Assembly: GCF_040869045.1 (NCBI RefSeq)
Contig: NW_027137038.1
Span: 62,001 to 126,000, forward strand
DNA length: 64,000 bases
Source: Eurosta solidaginis
Lineage: Eukaryota > Arthropoda > Insecta > Diptera > Tephritidae
Direction: 5' to 3'
The notes beneath the pieces are model-generated. The model did no database searches. It saw nothing but the letters and a program-made list of their open reading frames with translations, and was not told the origin of the DNA. Below, piece by piece: positions 13,640-28,385 of this stretch. The position numbers and the translations under genes were made by a program. How positions within the stretch are numbered: position 1 is the first letter of the stretch; each line of letters begins with the position of its first letter.

Positions 13640-16600
13640 AGATAACTAATCAGTTGTTTGCATCAGAGCGACAATTTTTGAGATAGTTATTAAAACTGTT
13701 TAAAGGTTGTCAAACGTTGTTTCTCGTTGTATATCCTTTAATTCTAGAGTTAAATTGATAAATAAAGTGTACGAATTTGTTTAACGCATTTGTTTTGGTT
13801 ACTCGACGTCTCCATTCTCGTGTAGCCTACATATTGAGTTTTTTTTTTAATTTGCTTACCGGGCTAAAGGTTAGCATGCTTAAAATACGTAAGTCGTTTT
13901 GTTCAACAAATTTGAGTAGATAACTCAGCAGTTGTTTCCATCAGAGCGACAATTTTTGAGATAGTTATTAAAACTGTTTAAAGGTTGTCAAACGTTGTTT
14001 CTCGTTGTATATCCTTTAATTCTAGAGTTAAATTGATAAATAACGTGTACGAATTTGTTTAACGAATTCGTTTTGGTTACTCGACGTCTCCGTTCTCGTG
14101 TAGCCTACATATTGCGTTTTTTTTTTTAATTTGCTTTCCGGGCTAAAGGTTAGCATGTTTAAAATACGTAAGTCGTTTTGTTCAACAAATTTGAGAAGAT
14201 AACTCAGCAGTTGTTTGCATCAGAGCAACAATTTTTGACATAGTTATTAAAACTGTTTAAAGGTTGTCAAACGTTGTTTCTCGTTGTATATCCTTTAATT
14301 CTAGAGTTAAATTGATAAATAACGTGTACGAATTTGTTTAACGCATTTGTTTTGGTTACTCGACGTCTCCGTTCTCGTGTAGCCTACATATTGCGTTTTT
14401 TTTTTAATTTGCTTACCGGGCTAAAGGTTAGCATGTTTAAAATACGTAAGTCGTTTTGTTCAACAAATTTGAGTAGATAACTCAGCAGTTGTTTGCATCA
14501 GAGCGACAATTTTTGAGATAGTTATTAAAACTGTTTAAAGGTTGTCAAACGTTGTTTCTCGTTGTATATCCTTTAATTCTAGAGTTAAATTGATAAATAA
14601 CGTGTACGAATTTGTTTAACGCATTTGTTTTGGTTACTCGACGTCTCCGTTCTCGTGTAGCCTACATATTGCGTTTTTTTTTTAATTTGCTTACCGGGCT
14701 AGAGGTTAGCATGCTTAAAATACGTAAGTCGTTTTGTTCAACAAATTTAAGTAGATAACTCATCAGTTGTTTGCATCAGAGCGACAATTTTTGAGATAGT
14801 TATTAAAACTGTTTAAAGGTTGTCAAACGTTGTTTCTCGTTGTATATCCTTTAATTCTAGAGTTAAATTGATAAGTAACATGTACGAATTTGTTTAACGC
14901 ATTTGTTTTGGTTACTCGACGTCTCCGTTCTCGTGTAGCCTACATATTGCGTTTTTTTTTTAATTTGCTTACCGGGCTAAAGGTTAGCATGCTTAAAATA
15001 CGTAAGTCGTTTTTTTCAACAAATTTGAGTAGATAACTCAGCAGTTGTTTGCATCAGAGCGACAATTTTTGAGATAGTTATTAAAACTGTTTAAAGGTTG
15101 TCAAACGTTGTTTCTCGTTGTGTATCCTTTAATTCTAGAGTTAAATTGATAAATAACGTGTAAGAATTTGTTTAAGGCATTTGTTTTGGTTACTCGACGT
15201 CTCCGTTCTCGTGTAGCCTACATATTGCGTTTTTTTTTTTTAATTTGCTTACCGGGATAAAGGTTAGCATGCTTAAAATACGTAAGTCGTTTTGTTCAAC
15301 AAATTTAAGTAGATAACTCATCAGTTGTTTGCATCAGAGCGACAATTTTTGAGATAGTTATTAAAACTGTTTAAAGGTTGTCAAACGTTGTTTCTCGTTG
15401 TATATCCTTTAATTCTAGAGTTAAATTGATAAATAACGTGTACGAATTTGTTTAACGCATTTGTTTTGGTTACTCGACGTCTCCGTTCTCGTGTAGCCTA
15501 CATATTGCGTTTTTTTTTAATTTGCTTACCGGGCTAAAGGTTAGCATGCTTAAAATACGTAAGCCGTTTTGTTCAACAAATTTAAGTAGATAACTCATCA
15601 GTTGTTGGCATTAGAGCGACAATTTTTGAGATAGTTATTAAAACTATTTAAAGGTTGTCAAACGTTGTTTCTCGTTGTATATCCTTTAATTCTAGAGTTA
15701 AATTGATAAATAACGTGTACGAATTTGTTTAACGCATTTGTTTTGGTTACTCGACGTCTCCGTTCTCGTGTAGCCTACATATTGCGTTTTTTTTTTTAAT
15801 TTGCTTACCGGGCTAAAGGTTAGCATGCTTAAAATACGTAAGTCGTTTCGTTCAACAAATTTGAGTAGATAACTCAGCAGTTGTTTGCATCAGAGCGACA
15901 ATTTTTGAGATAGTTATTAAAACTGTTTAAAGGTTGTCAAACGTTGTTCCTCGTTGTATATCCTTTAATTCTAGAGTTAAATTGATAAATAACGTGTACG
16001 AATTTGTTTAACGCATTTGTTTTGGTTACTCGACGTCTCCGTTCTCGTGTAGCCTACATATTGCGTTTTTTTTTTAATTTGCTTACCGGGCTAAAAGTTA
16101 GCATGCTTAAAATACGTAAGTCGTTTTGTACAACAAATTTAAGTAGATAACTTATCAGTTGTTTGCATCAGAGCGACAATTTTTGAGATAGTTATTAAAA
16201 CTGTTTAAAGGTTGTCAAACGTTGTTTCTCGTTGTATATCCTTTAATTCTAGAGTTAAATTGATAAATAACGTGTACGAATTTGTTTAACGCATTTGTTT
16301 TGGTTACTCGACGTCTCCGTTCTCGTGTAGCCTACATATTGCGTTTTTTTTTTAATTTGCTTACCGGTCTAAAGGTTAGCATGCTTAAAATACGTAAGTA
16401 TTTTGTTCAACAAATTTGAGTAGATAACTCAGCAGTTGTCTCCATCAGAGCGACAATTTTTGAGATAGTTATTAAAACTGTTTAAAGGTTGTCAACCGTT
16501 GTTTCTCGTTGTATATCCTTTAATTCTAGAGTTAAATTGATAAATAACGTGTACGAATTTGTTTAACACATTTGTTTTGGTTACTCGACGTCTCCGTTCT

Positions 16601-19460
16601 CGTGTAGCCTACATATTGCGTTTTTTTTTTAAATTTGCTTACCGGGCTAAAGGTTAGCATGCTTAAAATACGTAAGTCGTTTTGTTCAACAAATTTGAGT
16701 AGATAACTAATCAGTTGTTTGCATCAGAGCGACAATTTTTGAGATAGTTATTAAAACTGTTTAAAGGTTGTCAAACGTTGTTTCTCGTTGTATATCCTTT
16801 AATTCTAGAGTTAAATTGATAAATAACGTGTACGAATTTGTTTAACGCATTTGTTTTGGTTACTCGACGTATGCATTCTCGTGTAGCCTACATATTGCGT
16901 TTTTTTTTTAATTTGCTTACCGGGCTAAAGGTTAGCATGCTTAAAATACGTAAGTCGTTTTGTTCAACAAATTTGAGTAGATAACTCAGCAGTTGTTTCC
17001 ATCAGAGCGACAATTTTTGAGATAGTTATTAAAACTGTTTAAAGGTTGTCAAACGTTGTTTCTCGTTGTATATCCTTTAATTCTAGAGTTAAATTGATAA
17101 ATAACGTGTACGAATTTGTTTAACGAATTCGTTTTGGTTACTCGACGTCTCCGTTCTCGTGTAGCCTACATATTGCCTTTTTTTTTTTAATTTGCTTACC
17201 GGGCTAAAGGTTAGCATGTTTAAAATACGTAAGTCGTTTTGTTCAACAAATTTGAATAGATAACTCAGCAGTTGTTTGCATCAGAGCGACAATTTTTGAG
17301 ATAGTTATTAAAACTGTTTAAAGGTTGTCAAACGTTGTTTCTCGTTGTATATCCTTTAATTCTAGAGTTAAATTGATAAATAACGTGTACGAATTTGTTT
17401 AACGTATTTGTTTTGGTTACTCGACGGCTCCGTTCTCGTGTAGCCTACATATTGCGTTTTTTTTTTAATTTGCTTACCGGGCTAAAGGTTAGCATGTTTA
17501 AAATACGTAAGTCGTTTTGTTCAACAAATTTGAGTAGATAACTCAGCAGTTGTTTGCATCAGAGCGACAATTTTTGAGATAGTTATTAAAACTGTTTAAA
17601 GGTTGTCAAACGTTGTTTCTCGTTGTATATCCTTTAATTCTAGAGTTAAATTGATAAATAACGTGTACGAATTTGTTTAACGCATTTGTTTTGGTTACTC
17701 GACGTCTCCGTTCTCGTGTAGCCTACATATTGCGTTTTTTTTTTAATTTGCTTACCGGGCTAAAGGTTAGCATGCTTAAAATACGTAAGTCGTTTTGTTC
17801 AACAAATTTAAGTAGATAACTCATCAGTTGTTTGCATCAGAGCGACAATTTTTGAGATAGTTATTAAAACTGTTTAAAGGTTGTCAAACGTTGTTTCTCG
17901 TTGTATATCCTTTAATTCTAGAGTTAAATCGATAAATAACGTGTACGAATTTGTTTAACGCATTTGTTTTGGTTACTCGACGTCTCCGTTCTCGTGTAGC
18001 CTACATATTGGGTTTTTTTTTAATTTGCTTACCGGGCTAAAGGTTAGCATGCTTAAAATACGTAAGTCGTTTTGTTCAACAAATTTGAGTAGATAACTCA
18101 TCAGTTGTTTGCATCAGAGCGACAATTTTTGAGATAGTTATTAAAACTGTTTAAAGGTTGTCAAACGTTGTTTCTCGTTGTGTATCCTTTAATTCTAGAG
18201 TTAAATTGATAAATAACGTGTACGAATTTGTTTAAGGCATTTGTTTTGGTTACTCGACGTCTCCGTTCTCGTGTAGCCTACATATTGCGTTTTTTTTTTT
18301 TTAATTTGCTTACCGGGCTAAAGGTTAGCATGCTTAAAATACGTAAGTCGTTTTGTTCAACAAATTTAAGTACATAACTCTTCAGTTGTTTGCATCAGAG
18401 CGGCAATTTTTGAGATAGTTATTAAAACTGTTTAAAGGTTGTCAAACGTTGTTTCTCGTTGTATATCCTTTAATTCTAGAGTTAAATTGATAAATAACGT
18501 GTACGAATTTGTTTAACGCATTTGCTTTGGTTACTCGACGTCTCCGTTCTCGTGTAGCCTACATATTGCGTTTTTTTTTTAATTTGCTTACCGGGCTAAA
18601 GGTTAGCATGCTTAAAATACGTAAGCCGTTTTGTTCAACAAATTTAAGTAGATAACTCATCAGTTGTTTGCATCAGAGCGACAATTTTTGAGATAGTTAT
18701 TAAAACTATTTAAAGGTTGTCAAACGTTGTTTCTCGTTGTATATCCTTTAATTCTAGAGTTAAATTGATAAATAACGTGTACGAATTTGTTTAACGCATT
18801 TGTTTTGGTTACTCGACGCCTCCGTTCTCGTGTAGCCTACATATTGCGTTTTTTTTTTTTAATTTGCTTACCGGGCTAAAGGTTAGCATGCTTAAAATAC
18901 GTAAGTCGTTTTGTTCAACAAATTTGAGTAGATAACTCAGCAGTTGTTTGCATCAGAGCGACAATTTTTGAGATAGTTATTAAAACTGTTTAAAGGTTGT
19001 CAAACGTTGTTTCTCGTTGTATATCCTTTAATTCTAGAGTTAAATTGATAAATAACGTGTACGAATTTGTTTAACGCATTTGTTTTGGTTACTCGACGTC
19101 TCCGTTCTCGTGTAGCCTACATATTGCGTTTTTTTTTTTAATTTGCTTAACGGGCTAAAAGTTAGCATGCTTAAAATACGTAAGTCGTTTTGTTCAACAA
19201 ATTTAAGTAGATAACTCATCGGTTGCTTGCATCAGAGCGACAATTTTTGAGATAGTTATTAAAACTGTTTAAAGGTTGTCAAACGTTGTTTCTCGTTGTA
19301 TATCCTTTAATTCTAGAGTTAAATTGATAAATAACGTGTACGAATTTGTTTAACGCATTTGTTTTGGTTACTCGACGTCTCCGTTCTCGTGTAGCCTACA
19401 TATTGCGTTTTTTTTTTTAATTTGCTTACCGGTCTAAAGGTTAGCATGCTTAAAATACGT
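13640..19460 (+). repeat. Duplicated 11-monomer block, offset ~3061 bp
   Basis: Seven independent rare variants recur in order: AACTAATCAG (13646/16707), AACGAATTCG (14061/17122), TTGTGTATCC (15119/18179), TTTAAGGCAT (15172/18233), AAGCCGTTTT (15561/18623), CTAAAAGTTAGC (near 16091/19154) and TTACCGGTCT (16361/19426). Offsets run from 3060 to 3065, the drift being explained by T-run length. The two copies, about 13640-16400 and 16700-19460, lie nearly back to back. Each copy also has private substitutions, so the event is not the newest in the array. Confidence 0.9.
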
Positions 19461-19462
19461 AA

Positions 19463-19548
19463 GGATTTTGTTCAACAAATTTGAGTAGATAACTCAGCAG
19501 TTGTTTGCATCAGAGCGACAATTTTTGAAATATTTTTAAAATACGTAA
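19463..19548 (+). repeat. Truncated satellite monomer (86 bp)
   Basis: The unit begins normally, but after ATTTTTGA it passes through AATATTTTTAAAATACG straight into the end of the monomer. About 190 bp are missing. I found this junction only once. It lies directly after the second 11-monomer block, so it may mark an exchange or deletion boundary. Confidence 0.9.
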
Positions 19549-22500
19549 GTCGTTTTGTTCAACAAATTTAAGTAGATAACTCATCAGTTTTTTGCATCAG
19601 AGCGACAATTTTTGATATAGTTATTAAAACTGTTTAAAGGTTGTCAACCGTTGTTTCTCGTTGTATATCCTTTAATTCTAGAGTTAAATTGATAAATACC
19701 GTGTACGAATTTGTTTAACGCATTTGTTTTGGTTACTCGACGTCTCCGTTCTCGTGTAGCCTACATATTGGGTTTTTTTTTAATTTGCTTACCGGGCTAA
19801 AGGTTAGCATGCTTAAAATACGTAAGTCGTTTTGTTCAACAAATTTGAGTAGATAACTCAGCTGTTGTTTCCATCAGAGCGACATTTTTTGAGATAGTTA
19901 TTAAAACTGTTTAAAGGTTGTCAAACGTTGTTTATCGTTGTATATCCTTTAATTCTAGAGTTAAATTGATAAATAACGTGTACGAATTTGTTTAACGCAT
20001 TTGTTTTGGTTACTCGACGTCTCCGTTCTCGTGTACCCTACATATTGCGTTTTTTTTTTAATTTGCTTACCGGGCTAAAGGTTGGCATGCTTAAAATACG
20101 TAAGTCGTTTTGTTCAACAAATTTGAGTAGATAACTCAGCAGTTGTTTGCATCAGAGCGACAATTTTTGAGATAGTTATTAAAACTGTTTAAAGGTTGTC
20201 AAACGTTGTTTCTCGTTGTATATCCTTTAATTCTAATGTTAAATTGATAAATAACGTGTACGAATTTGTTTAACGCATTTGTTTTGGTTACTCGACGTCT
20301 CCGTTCTCGTGTAGCCTACATATTGCGTTTTTTTTAATTTGCTTACCGGGCTAAAGGTTAGCATGCTTAAAATATGTAAGTCGTTTTGTTCAACAAATTT
20401 GAGTAGATAACTCAGCAGTTGTTTCCATCAGAGCGACAATTTTTGAGATAGTTATTAAAACTGTTTAAAGGTTGTCAAACGTTGTTTCTCGTTGTATATC
20501 CTTTAATTCTAGAGTTAAATTGATAAATAACGTGTACGAAATTGTTTAACGCATTTGTTTTGGTTACTCGACGTCTCCGTTCTCGTGTAGCCTACATATT
20601 GCGTTTTTTTTTTTAATTTGCTTACCGGGCTAAAGGTTAGCATGTTTAAAATACGTAAGTCGTTTTGCTCAACAAATTTGAGTAGATAACTCAGCAGTTG
20701 TTTGCATCAGAGCGACAATTTTTGAGATAGTTATTAAAACTGTTTAAAGGTTGTCAAACGTTGTTTCTCGTTGTATATCCTTTAATTCTAGAGTTAAATT
20801 GATAAATAACGTGTACGAATTTGTTTAACGCATTTGTTTTGGTTACTCGACGTCTCCGTTCTCGTGTAGCCTACATATTGCGTTTTTTTTTTAATTTGCT
20901 TACCGGGCTAAAGGTTAGCATGCTTAAAATACGTAAGTCGTTTTGTTCAACAAATTTAAGTAGATAACTCATCAGTTGTTTGCAACAGGGCGACAATTTT
21001 TGAGATAGTTATTAAAACTGTTTAAAGGTTGTCAAACGTTGTTTCTCGTTGTATATCCTTTAATTCTAGAGTTAAATTGATAAATAACGTGTACGAAATT
21101 GTTTAACGCATTTGTTTTGGTTACTCGACGTCTCCGTTCTCGTGTAGCCTACATATTGCGTTTTTTTTTTTAATTTGCTTACCGGGCTAAAGGTTAGCAT
21201 GTTTAAAATACGTAAGTCGTTTTGCTCAACAAATTTGAGTAGATAACTCAGCAGTTGTTTGCATCAGAGCGCCAATTTTTGAGATAGTTATTAAAACTGT
21301 TTAAAGGTTGTCAAACGTTGTTTCTCGTTGTATATCCTTTAATTCTAGAGTTAAATTGATAAATAACGTGTACGAATTTGTTTAACGCATTTGTTTTGGT
21401 TACTCGACGTCTCCGTTCTCGTGTAGTCTACATATTGCGTTTTTTTTTAATCTGCTTAACGGGCTAAAGGTTAGCATGCTTAAAATACGTAAGTCGTTTT
21501 GTTCAACAAATTTGAGTAGATAACTCAGCAGTTGTTTGCATCAGAGCGACAATTTTTGAGATAGTTATTAAAACTCTTTAAAGGTTGTCAAACGTTGTTT
21601 CTCGTTGTATATCCTTTAATTCTAGAGTTAAGTTTATAAATAACGTGTACGAATTTGTTTAACGCATTTGTTTTGGTTACTCGACGTCTCCGTTCTCGTG
21701 TAGCCTACATATTGCGTTTTTTTTTTAATTTGCTTACCGGGCTAAAGGTTAGCATGCTTAGAATTCGTAAGTCGTTTTGTTCAACAAATTTGAGTAGATA
21801 ACTCAGCAGTTGTTTCCATCAGAGCGACAATTTTTGAGATAGTTATTAAAACTGTTTAAAGGTTGTCAAACGTTGTTTCTCGTTGTATATCCTTTAATTC
21901 TAGAGTTAAATTGATAAATAACGTGTACGAATTTGTTTAACGCATTTGTTTTGGTTACTCGACGTCTCCGTTCTCGTGTAGCCTACATATTGAGTTTTTT
22001 TTTTTTTTAATTTGCTTACCGGGCTAAACGTTAGCATGCTTAAAATACGTAAGTCGTTTTGCTCAACAAATTTAAGTAGATAACGCATCAGTTGTTTGCA
22101 TCAGAGCGACAATTTTTGAGATAGTTATTAAAACTGTTTAAAGGTTGTCAAACGTTGTTTCTCGTTGTATATCCTTTAATTCTAGAGTTAAATTGATAAA
22201 TAACGTGTACGAATTTGTTTAACGCATTTGTTTTGGTTACTCGACGTCTCCGTTCTCGTGTAGCCTACATATTGCGTTTTTTTTTTTAATTTGCTTACCG
22301 GGCTAAAGGTTAGCATGCCTAAAATACGTAAGTCGTTTTGTTCAACAAATTTAAGTAGATAACTCATCAGTTGTTTGCATCAGAGCGACAATTTTTGAGA
22401 TAGTTATTAAAACTGTTTAAAGGTTGTCAAACGTTGTTTCTCGTTGTATATCCTTTAATTCTAGAGTTAAATTGATAAATAACGTGTACGAATTTGTTTA

Positions 22501-24125
22501 ACGCATTTGTTTTGGTTACTCGACGTCTCCGTTCTCGTGTAGCCTACATATTGCGTTTTTTTTTTTTTAACTTGCTTACCGGGCTAAAGGTTAGCATGCT
22601 TAAAATACGTAAGTCGTTTTGTTCAACAAATTTAAGTAGATAACTCATCAGTTGTTTGCATCAGAGCGACAATTTTTGAGATAGTTATTAAAACTGTTTA
22701 AAGGTTGTCAAACGTTGTTTCTCGTTGTATATCCTTTAATTCTAGAGTTAAATTGATAAATAACGTGTACGAATTTGTTTAACGCATTTGTTTTGGTTAC
22801 TCACGTCTCCGGTCTCGTGTAGCCTACATATTGCGTTTTTTTTTAAATTTGCTTACCGGGCTAAAAGTTAGCATGTTTAAAATACGTAAGTCGTTTTGTT
22901 CAACAAATTTGAGTAGATAACTCAGCAGTTGTTTGCATCAGAGCGACAATTTTTGAGATAGTTATGAAAACTGTTTAAAGGTTGTCAAACGTTGTTTCTC
23001 GTTGTATATCCTTTAATTCTAGAGTTAAATTTATAAATAACGTGTACGAATTTGTTTAACGCATTTGTTTTGGTTACTCGACGTCTCCGTTCTCGTGTAG
23101 CCTACATATTGCGTTTTTTTTTTTAATTTGCTTACCGGGCTAAAGGTTAGCATGCTTAAAATACGTAAGTCGTTTTGTTCAACAAATTTGAGTAGATAAC
23201 TCAGCAGTTGTTTCCATCAGAGCGACAATTTTTGAGATAGTTATTAAAACTGTTTAAAGGTTGTCAAACGTTGTTTCTCGTTGTATATCCTTTAATTCTA
23301 GAGTTAAATTGATAAATAATGTGTACGAATTTGTTTAACGCATTTGTTTTGGTTACTCGACGTCTCCGTTCTCGTGTAGCCTACATATTGCGTTTTTTTT
23401 TTAATTTGCTTACCGGGCTAAAGGTTAGCATGCTTAAAATACGAAAGTCGTTTTGTTCAACAAATTTGAGTAGATAACTCAGCAGTTGTTTCCATCAGAG
23501 CGACAATTTTTGGGATAGTTATTAAAACTATTTAAAGGTTGTCAAACGATGTTTCTCGTTGTATATCCTTTAATTCTAGAGTTAAATTGATAAATAACGT
23601 GTACGAATTTGTTTAACGCATTTGTTTTGGTTACTCGACGTCTCCGTTCTCGTGTAGCCTACATATTGCGTTTTTTTTTAACTTGCTTACCGGGCTAAAG
23701 GTTAGCATGCTTGAAATACGTAAGTCGTTTTGTTCAACAAATTTGAGTAGATAACTCAGCAGTTGTTTCCATCAGAGCGGCAATTTTTGAGATAGTTATT
23801 AAAACTGTTTAAAGGTTGTCAAACGTTGTTTCTCGTTGCATATCCTTTAATTCTAGAGTTAAATTGATAAATAACGTTTACGAATTTGTTTAACGCATTT
23901 TTTTTGGTTACTCGACGTCTCCGTTCTCGTGTAGCCTACATATTGCGTTTTTTTTTTTAATTTGCTTACCGGGCTAGAGGTTAGCATGCTTAAAATACGT
24001 AAGTCGTTTTGTTCAACAAATTTAAGTAGATAACTCATCAGTTGTTTGCATCAGAGCGACAATTTTTGAGATAGTTATTAAAACTGTTTAAAGGTTGTCA
24101 AACGTTGTTTCTCGTTGTATATCCT

Positions 24126-27100
24126 TTAATTTGATAAATAACGTGTACGAATTTGTTTAACGCATTTGTTTTGGTTACTCGACGTCTCCGTTCTCGTGTA
24201 GCCTACATATGGCGTTTTTTTTTTAATTAGCTTACCGGGCTACAGGTTAGCATGCTTAAAATACGTAAGTCGTTTTGTTCAACAAATTTGAGTAGATAAC
24301 TCAGCAGTTGTTTGCATCAGAGCGACAATTTTTGAGATAGTTATTAAAACTGTTTAAAGGTTGTCAAACGTTGTTTCTCGTTGTATATCCTTTAATTCTA
24401 GAGTTAAATTGATAAATAACGTGTACGAATTTGTTTAACGCATTTGTTTTGGTTACTCGACGTCTCCGTTCTCGTGTAGCCTACATATTGCGTTTTTTTT
24501 TTAATTTGCTTACCGGGCTAAAGGTTAGCATGCTTAAAATACGTAAGTCGTTTTGTTCAACTAATTTGAGTAGATAACTCAGCAGTTGTTTGCATCAGAG
24601 CGACATTTTTTGAGATAGTTACTAAAACTGTTTAAACGTTGTCAAACGTTGTTTCTCGTTGTATATCCTTTAATTCTAGAGTTAAATTGATAAATAACGT
24701 GTACGAATTTGTTTAACGCATTTGTTTTGGTTACTCGACGTCTCCGTTCTCGTGTAGCCTACATATTGCTTTTTTTTTTTAATTTGCTTACCGGGCTAAA
24801 GTTTAGCATGCTTAAAATACGTAAGTCGTTTTGTTCAACAAATTTGAGTAGATAACTCATCAGTTGTTTGCATCAGAGCGACAATTTTTGAGATAGTTAT
24901 TAAAACTGTTTAAAGGTTGTCAAACGTTGTTTCTCGTTGTATATCCTTTAATTCTAGAGTTAAATTGATAAATAACGTGTACGAATTTGTTTAACGCATT
25001 TGTTTTGGTTACTCGACGTCTCCGTTCTCGTGTAGCCTACATATTGCGTTTTTTTTTAATTTGCTTACCGGGCTAAAGGTTAGCATGCTTAAAATACGTA
25101 AGTCGTTTTGTTCAACAAATTTGAGTAGATAACTCAGCAGTTGTTTCCATCAGAGCGACAATTTTTGAGATAGTTATTAAAACTGTTTAAAGGTTGTCAA
25201 ACGTTGTTTCTCGTTGTATATCCTTTAATTCTAGAGTTAAATTGATAAATAACGTGTACGAATTTGTTTAACGCATTCGTTTTGGTTACTCGACGTCTCC
25301 GTTCTCGTGTAGCCTACATATTGCGTTTTTTTTTTTTAATTTGCTTACCGGGCTAAAGGTTAGCATGTTTAAAATACGTAAGTCGTTTTGTTCAACAAAT
25401 TTGAGTAGATAACTCAGCAGTTGTTTGCATCAGAGCGACAATTTTTGAGATAGTTATTAAAACTGTTTAAAGGTTGTCAAACGTTGTTTCTCGTTGTATA
25501 TCCTTTAATTCCAGAGTTAAATTGATAAATAACGTGTACGAATTTGTTTAACGCCTTTGGTTTTGGTTACTCGACGTCTCCGTTCTCGTGTAGCCTACAT
25601 ATTGCGTTTTTTTTTTAATTTGCTTACCGGGCTAAAGGTTAGCATGTTTAAAATACGTAAGTCGTTTTGTTCAACAAATTTGAGTAGATAACTCAGCAGT
25701 TGTTTGCATCAGAGCGACAATTTTTGAGATAGTTATTAAAGCTGTTTAAAGGTTGTCAAACGTTGTTTCTCGTTGTATATCCTTTAATTCTAGAGTTAAA
25801 TTGATAAATAACGTGTACGAATTTGTTTAACGCATTTGTTTTGGTTACTCGACGTCTCCGTTATCGTGTAGCCTACATATTGCATTTTTTTTTTAATTTG
25901 CTTACCGGGCTAAAGGTTAGCATGCTTAAAATACGTAAGTCGTTTTGTTCAACAAATTTAAGTAGATAACTCATCAGTTGTTTGCATCAGAGCGACAATT
26001 TTTGAGATAGTTATTAAAACTGTTTAAAGGTTGTCAAACGTTGTTTCTCGTTGTATATCCTTTAATTTGATAAATAACGTGTACGAATTTGTTTAACGCA
26101 TTTGTTTTGGTTACTCGACGTCTCCGTTCTCGTGTAGCCTACATATGGCGTTTTTTTTTTAATTAGCTTACCGGGCTACAGGTTAGCATGCTTAAAATAC
26201 GTAAGTCGTTTTGTTCAACAAATTTGAGTAGATAACTCAGCAGTTGTTTGCATCAGAGCGACAATTTTTGAGATAGTTATTAAAACTGTTTAAAGGTTGT
26301 CAAACGTTGTTTCTCGTTGTATATCCTTTAATTCTAGAGTTAAATTGATAAATAACGTGTACGAATTTGTTTAACGCATTTGTTTTGGTTACTCGACGTC
26401 TCCGTTCTCGTGTAGCCTACATATTGCGTTTTTTTTTTAATTTGCTTACCGGGCTAAAGGTTAGCATGCTTAAAATACGTAAGTCGTTTTGTTCAACTAA
26501 TTTGAGTAGATAACTCAGCAGTTGTTTGCATCAGAGCGACATTTTTTGAGATAGTTACTAAAACTGTTTAAACGTTGTCAAACGTTGTTTCTCGTTGTAT
26601 ATCCTTTAATTCTAGAGTTAAATTGATAAATAACGTGTACGAATTTGTTTAACGCATTTGTTTTGGTTACTCGACGTCTCCGTTCTCGTGTAGCCTACAT
26701 ATTGCTTTTTTTTTTTAATTTGCTTACCGGGCTAAAGTTTAGCATGCTTAAAATACGTAAGTCGTTTTGTTCAACAAATTTGAGTAGATAACTCATCAGT
26801 TGTTTGCATCAGAGCGACAATTTTTGAGATAGTTATTAAAACTGTTTAAAGGTTGTCAAACGTTGTTTCTCGTTGTATATCCTTTAATTCTAGAGTTAAA
26901 TTGATAAATAACGTGTACGAATTTGTTTAACGCATTTGTTTTGGTTACTCGACGTCTCCGTTCTCGTGTAGCCTACATATTGCGTTTTTTTTTAATTTGC
27001 TTACCGGGCTAAAGGTTAGCATGCTTAAAATACGTAAGTCGTTTTGTTCAACAAATTTGAGTAGATAACTCAGCAGTTGTTTCCATCAGAGCGACAATTT

Positions 27101-28000
27101 TTGAGATAGTTATTAAAACTGTTTAAAGGTTGTCAAACGTTGTTTCTCGTTGTATATCCTTTAATTCTAGAGTTAAATTGATAAATAACGTGTACGAATT
27201 TGTTTAACGCATTCGTTTTGGTTACTCGACGTCTCCGTTCTCGTGTAGCCTACATATTGCGTTTTTTTTTTTTAATTTGCTTACCGGGCTAAAGGTTAGC
27301 ATGTTTAAAATACGTAAGTCGTTTTGTTCAACAAATTTGAGTAGATAACTCAGCAGTTGTTTGCATCAGAGCGACAATTTTTGAGATAGTTATTAAAACT
27401 GTTTAAAGGTTGTCAAACGTTGTTTCTCGTTGTATATCCTTTAATTCCAGAGTTAAATTGATAAATAACGTGTACGAATTTGTTTAACGCCTTTGGTTTT
27501 GGTTACTCGACGTCTCCGTTCTCGTGTAGCCTACATATTGCGTTTTTTTTTTAATTTGCTTACCGGGCTAAAGGTTAGCATGTTTAAAATACGTAAGTCG
27601 TTTTGTTCAACAAATTTGAGTAGATAACTCAGCAGTTGTTTGCATCAGAGCGACAATTTTTGAGATAGTTATTAAAGCTGTTTAAAGGTTGTCAAACGTT
27701 GTTTCTCGTTGTATATCCTTTAATTCTAGAGTTAAATTGATAAATAACGTGTACGAATTTGTTTAACGCATTTGTTTTGGTTACTCGACGTCTCCGTTAT
27801 CGTGTAGCCTACATATTGCATTTTTTTTTTAATTTGCTTACCGGGCTAAAGGTTAGCATGCTTAAAATACGTAAGTCGTTTTGTTCAACAAATTTAAGTA
27901 GATAACTCATCAGTTGTTTGCATCAGAGCGACAATTTTTGAGATAGTTATTAAAACTGTTTAAAGGTTGTCAAACGTTGTTTCTCGTTGTATATCCTTTA
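24126..28000 (+). repeat. Tandem duplication of a 7-monomer block, offset 1936 bp
   Basis: A 13-bp deletion giving CCTTTAATTTGATAAAT occurs at 24125 and 26061. It is followed in both copies by the same series of rare changes: CATATGGCG, AATTAGCTTACC, GGGCTACAGG, TTCAACTAATTTG, GACATTTTTTGAG, GTTACTAAAAC, GCCTTTGGTTTTGG, TTAAAGCTG and CCGTTATCG. I saw no difference between the copies while reading. That makes this one of the most recent rearrangements in the window, or possibly an assembly duplication. The copies are about 24126-26061 and 26062-28000. Confidence 0.93.
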
Positions 28001-28385
28001 ATTCTAGAGTTAAATTGATAAATAACGTGTACGAATTTGTTTAACGCATTTGTTTTGGTTACTCGACGTCTCCGTTCTCGTGTAGCCTACATATTGCGTT
28101 TTTTTTTTAATTTGCTTACCGGGCTAAAGGTTAGCATGCTTAAAATACGTAAGTCGTTTTGTTCAACAAATTTGAGTAGATAACTCAGCAGTTGTTTGCA
28201 TCAGAGCGACAATTTTTGAGATAGTTATTAAAACTGTTTAAAGGTTGTCAAACGTTGTTTCTCGTTGTATATCCTTTAATTCTAGAGTTAAATTGATAAA
28301 TAACGTGTACGAATTTGTTTAACGCATTTGTTTTGGTTACTCGACGTCTCCGTTCTCGTGTAGCCTACATATTGCGTTTTTTTTT

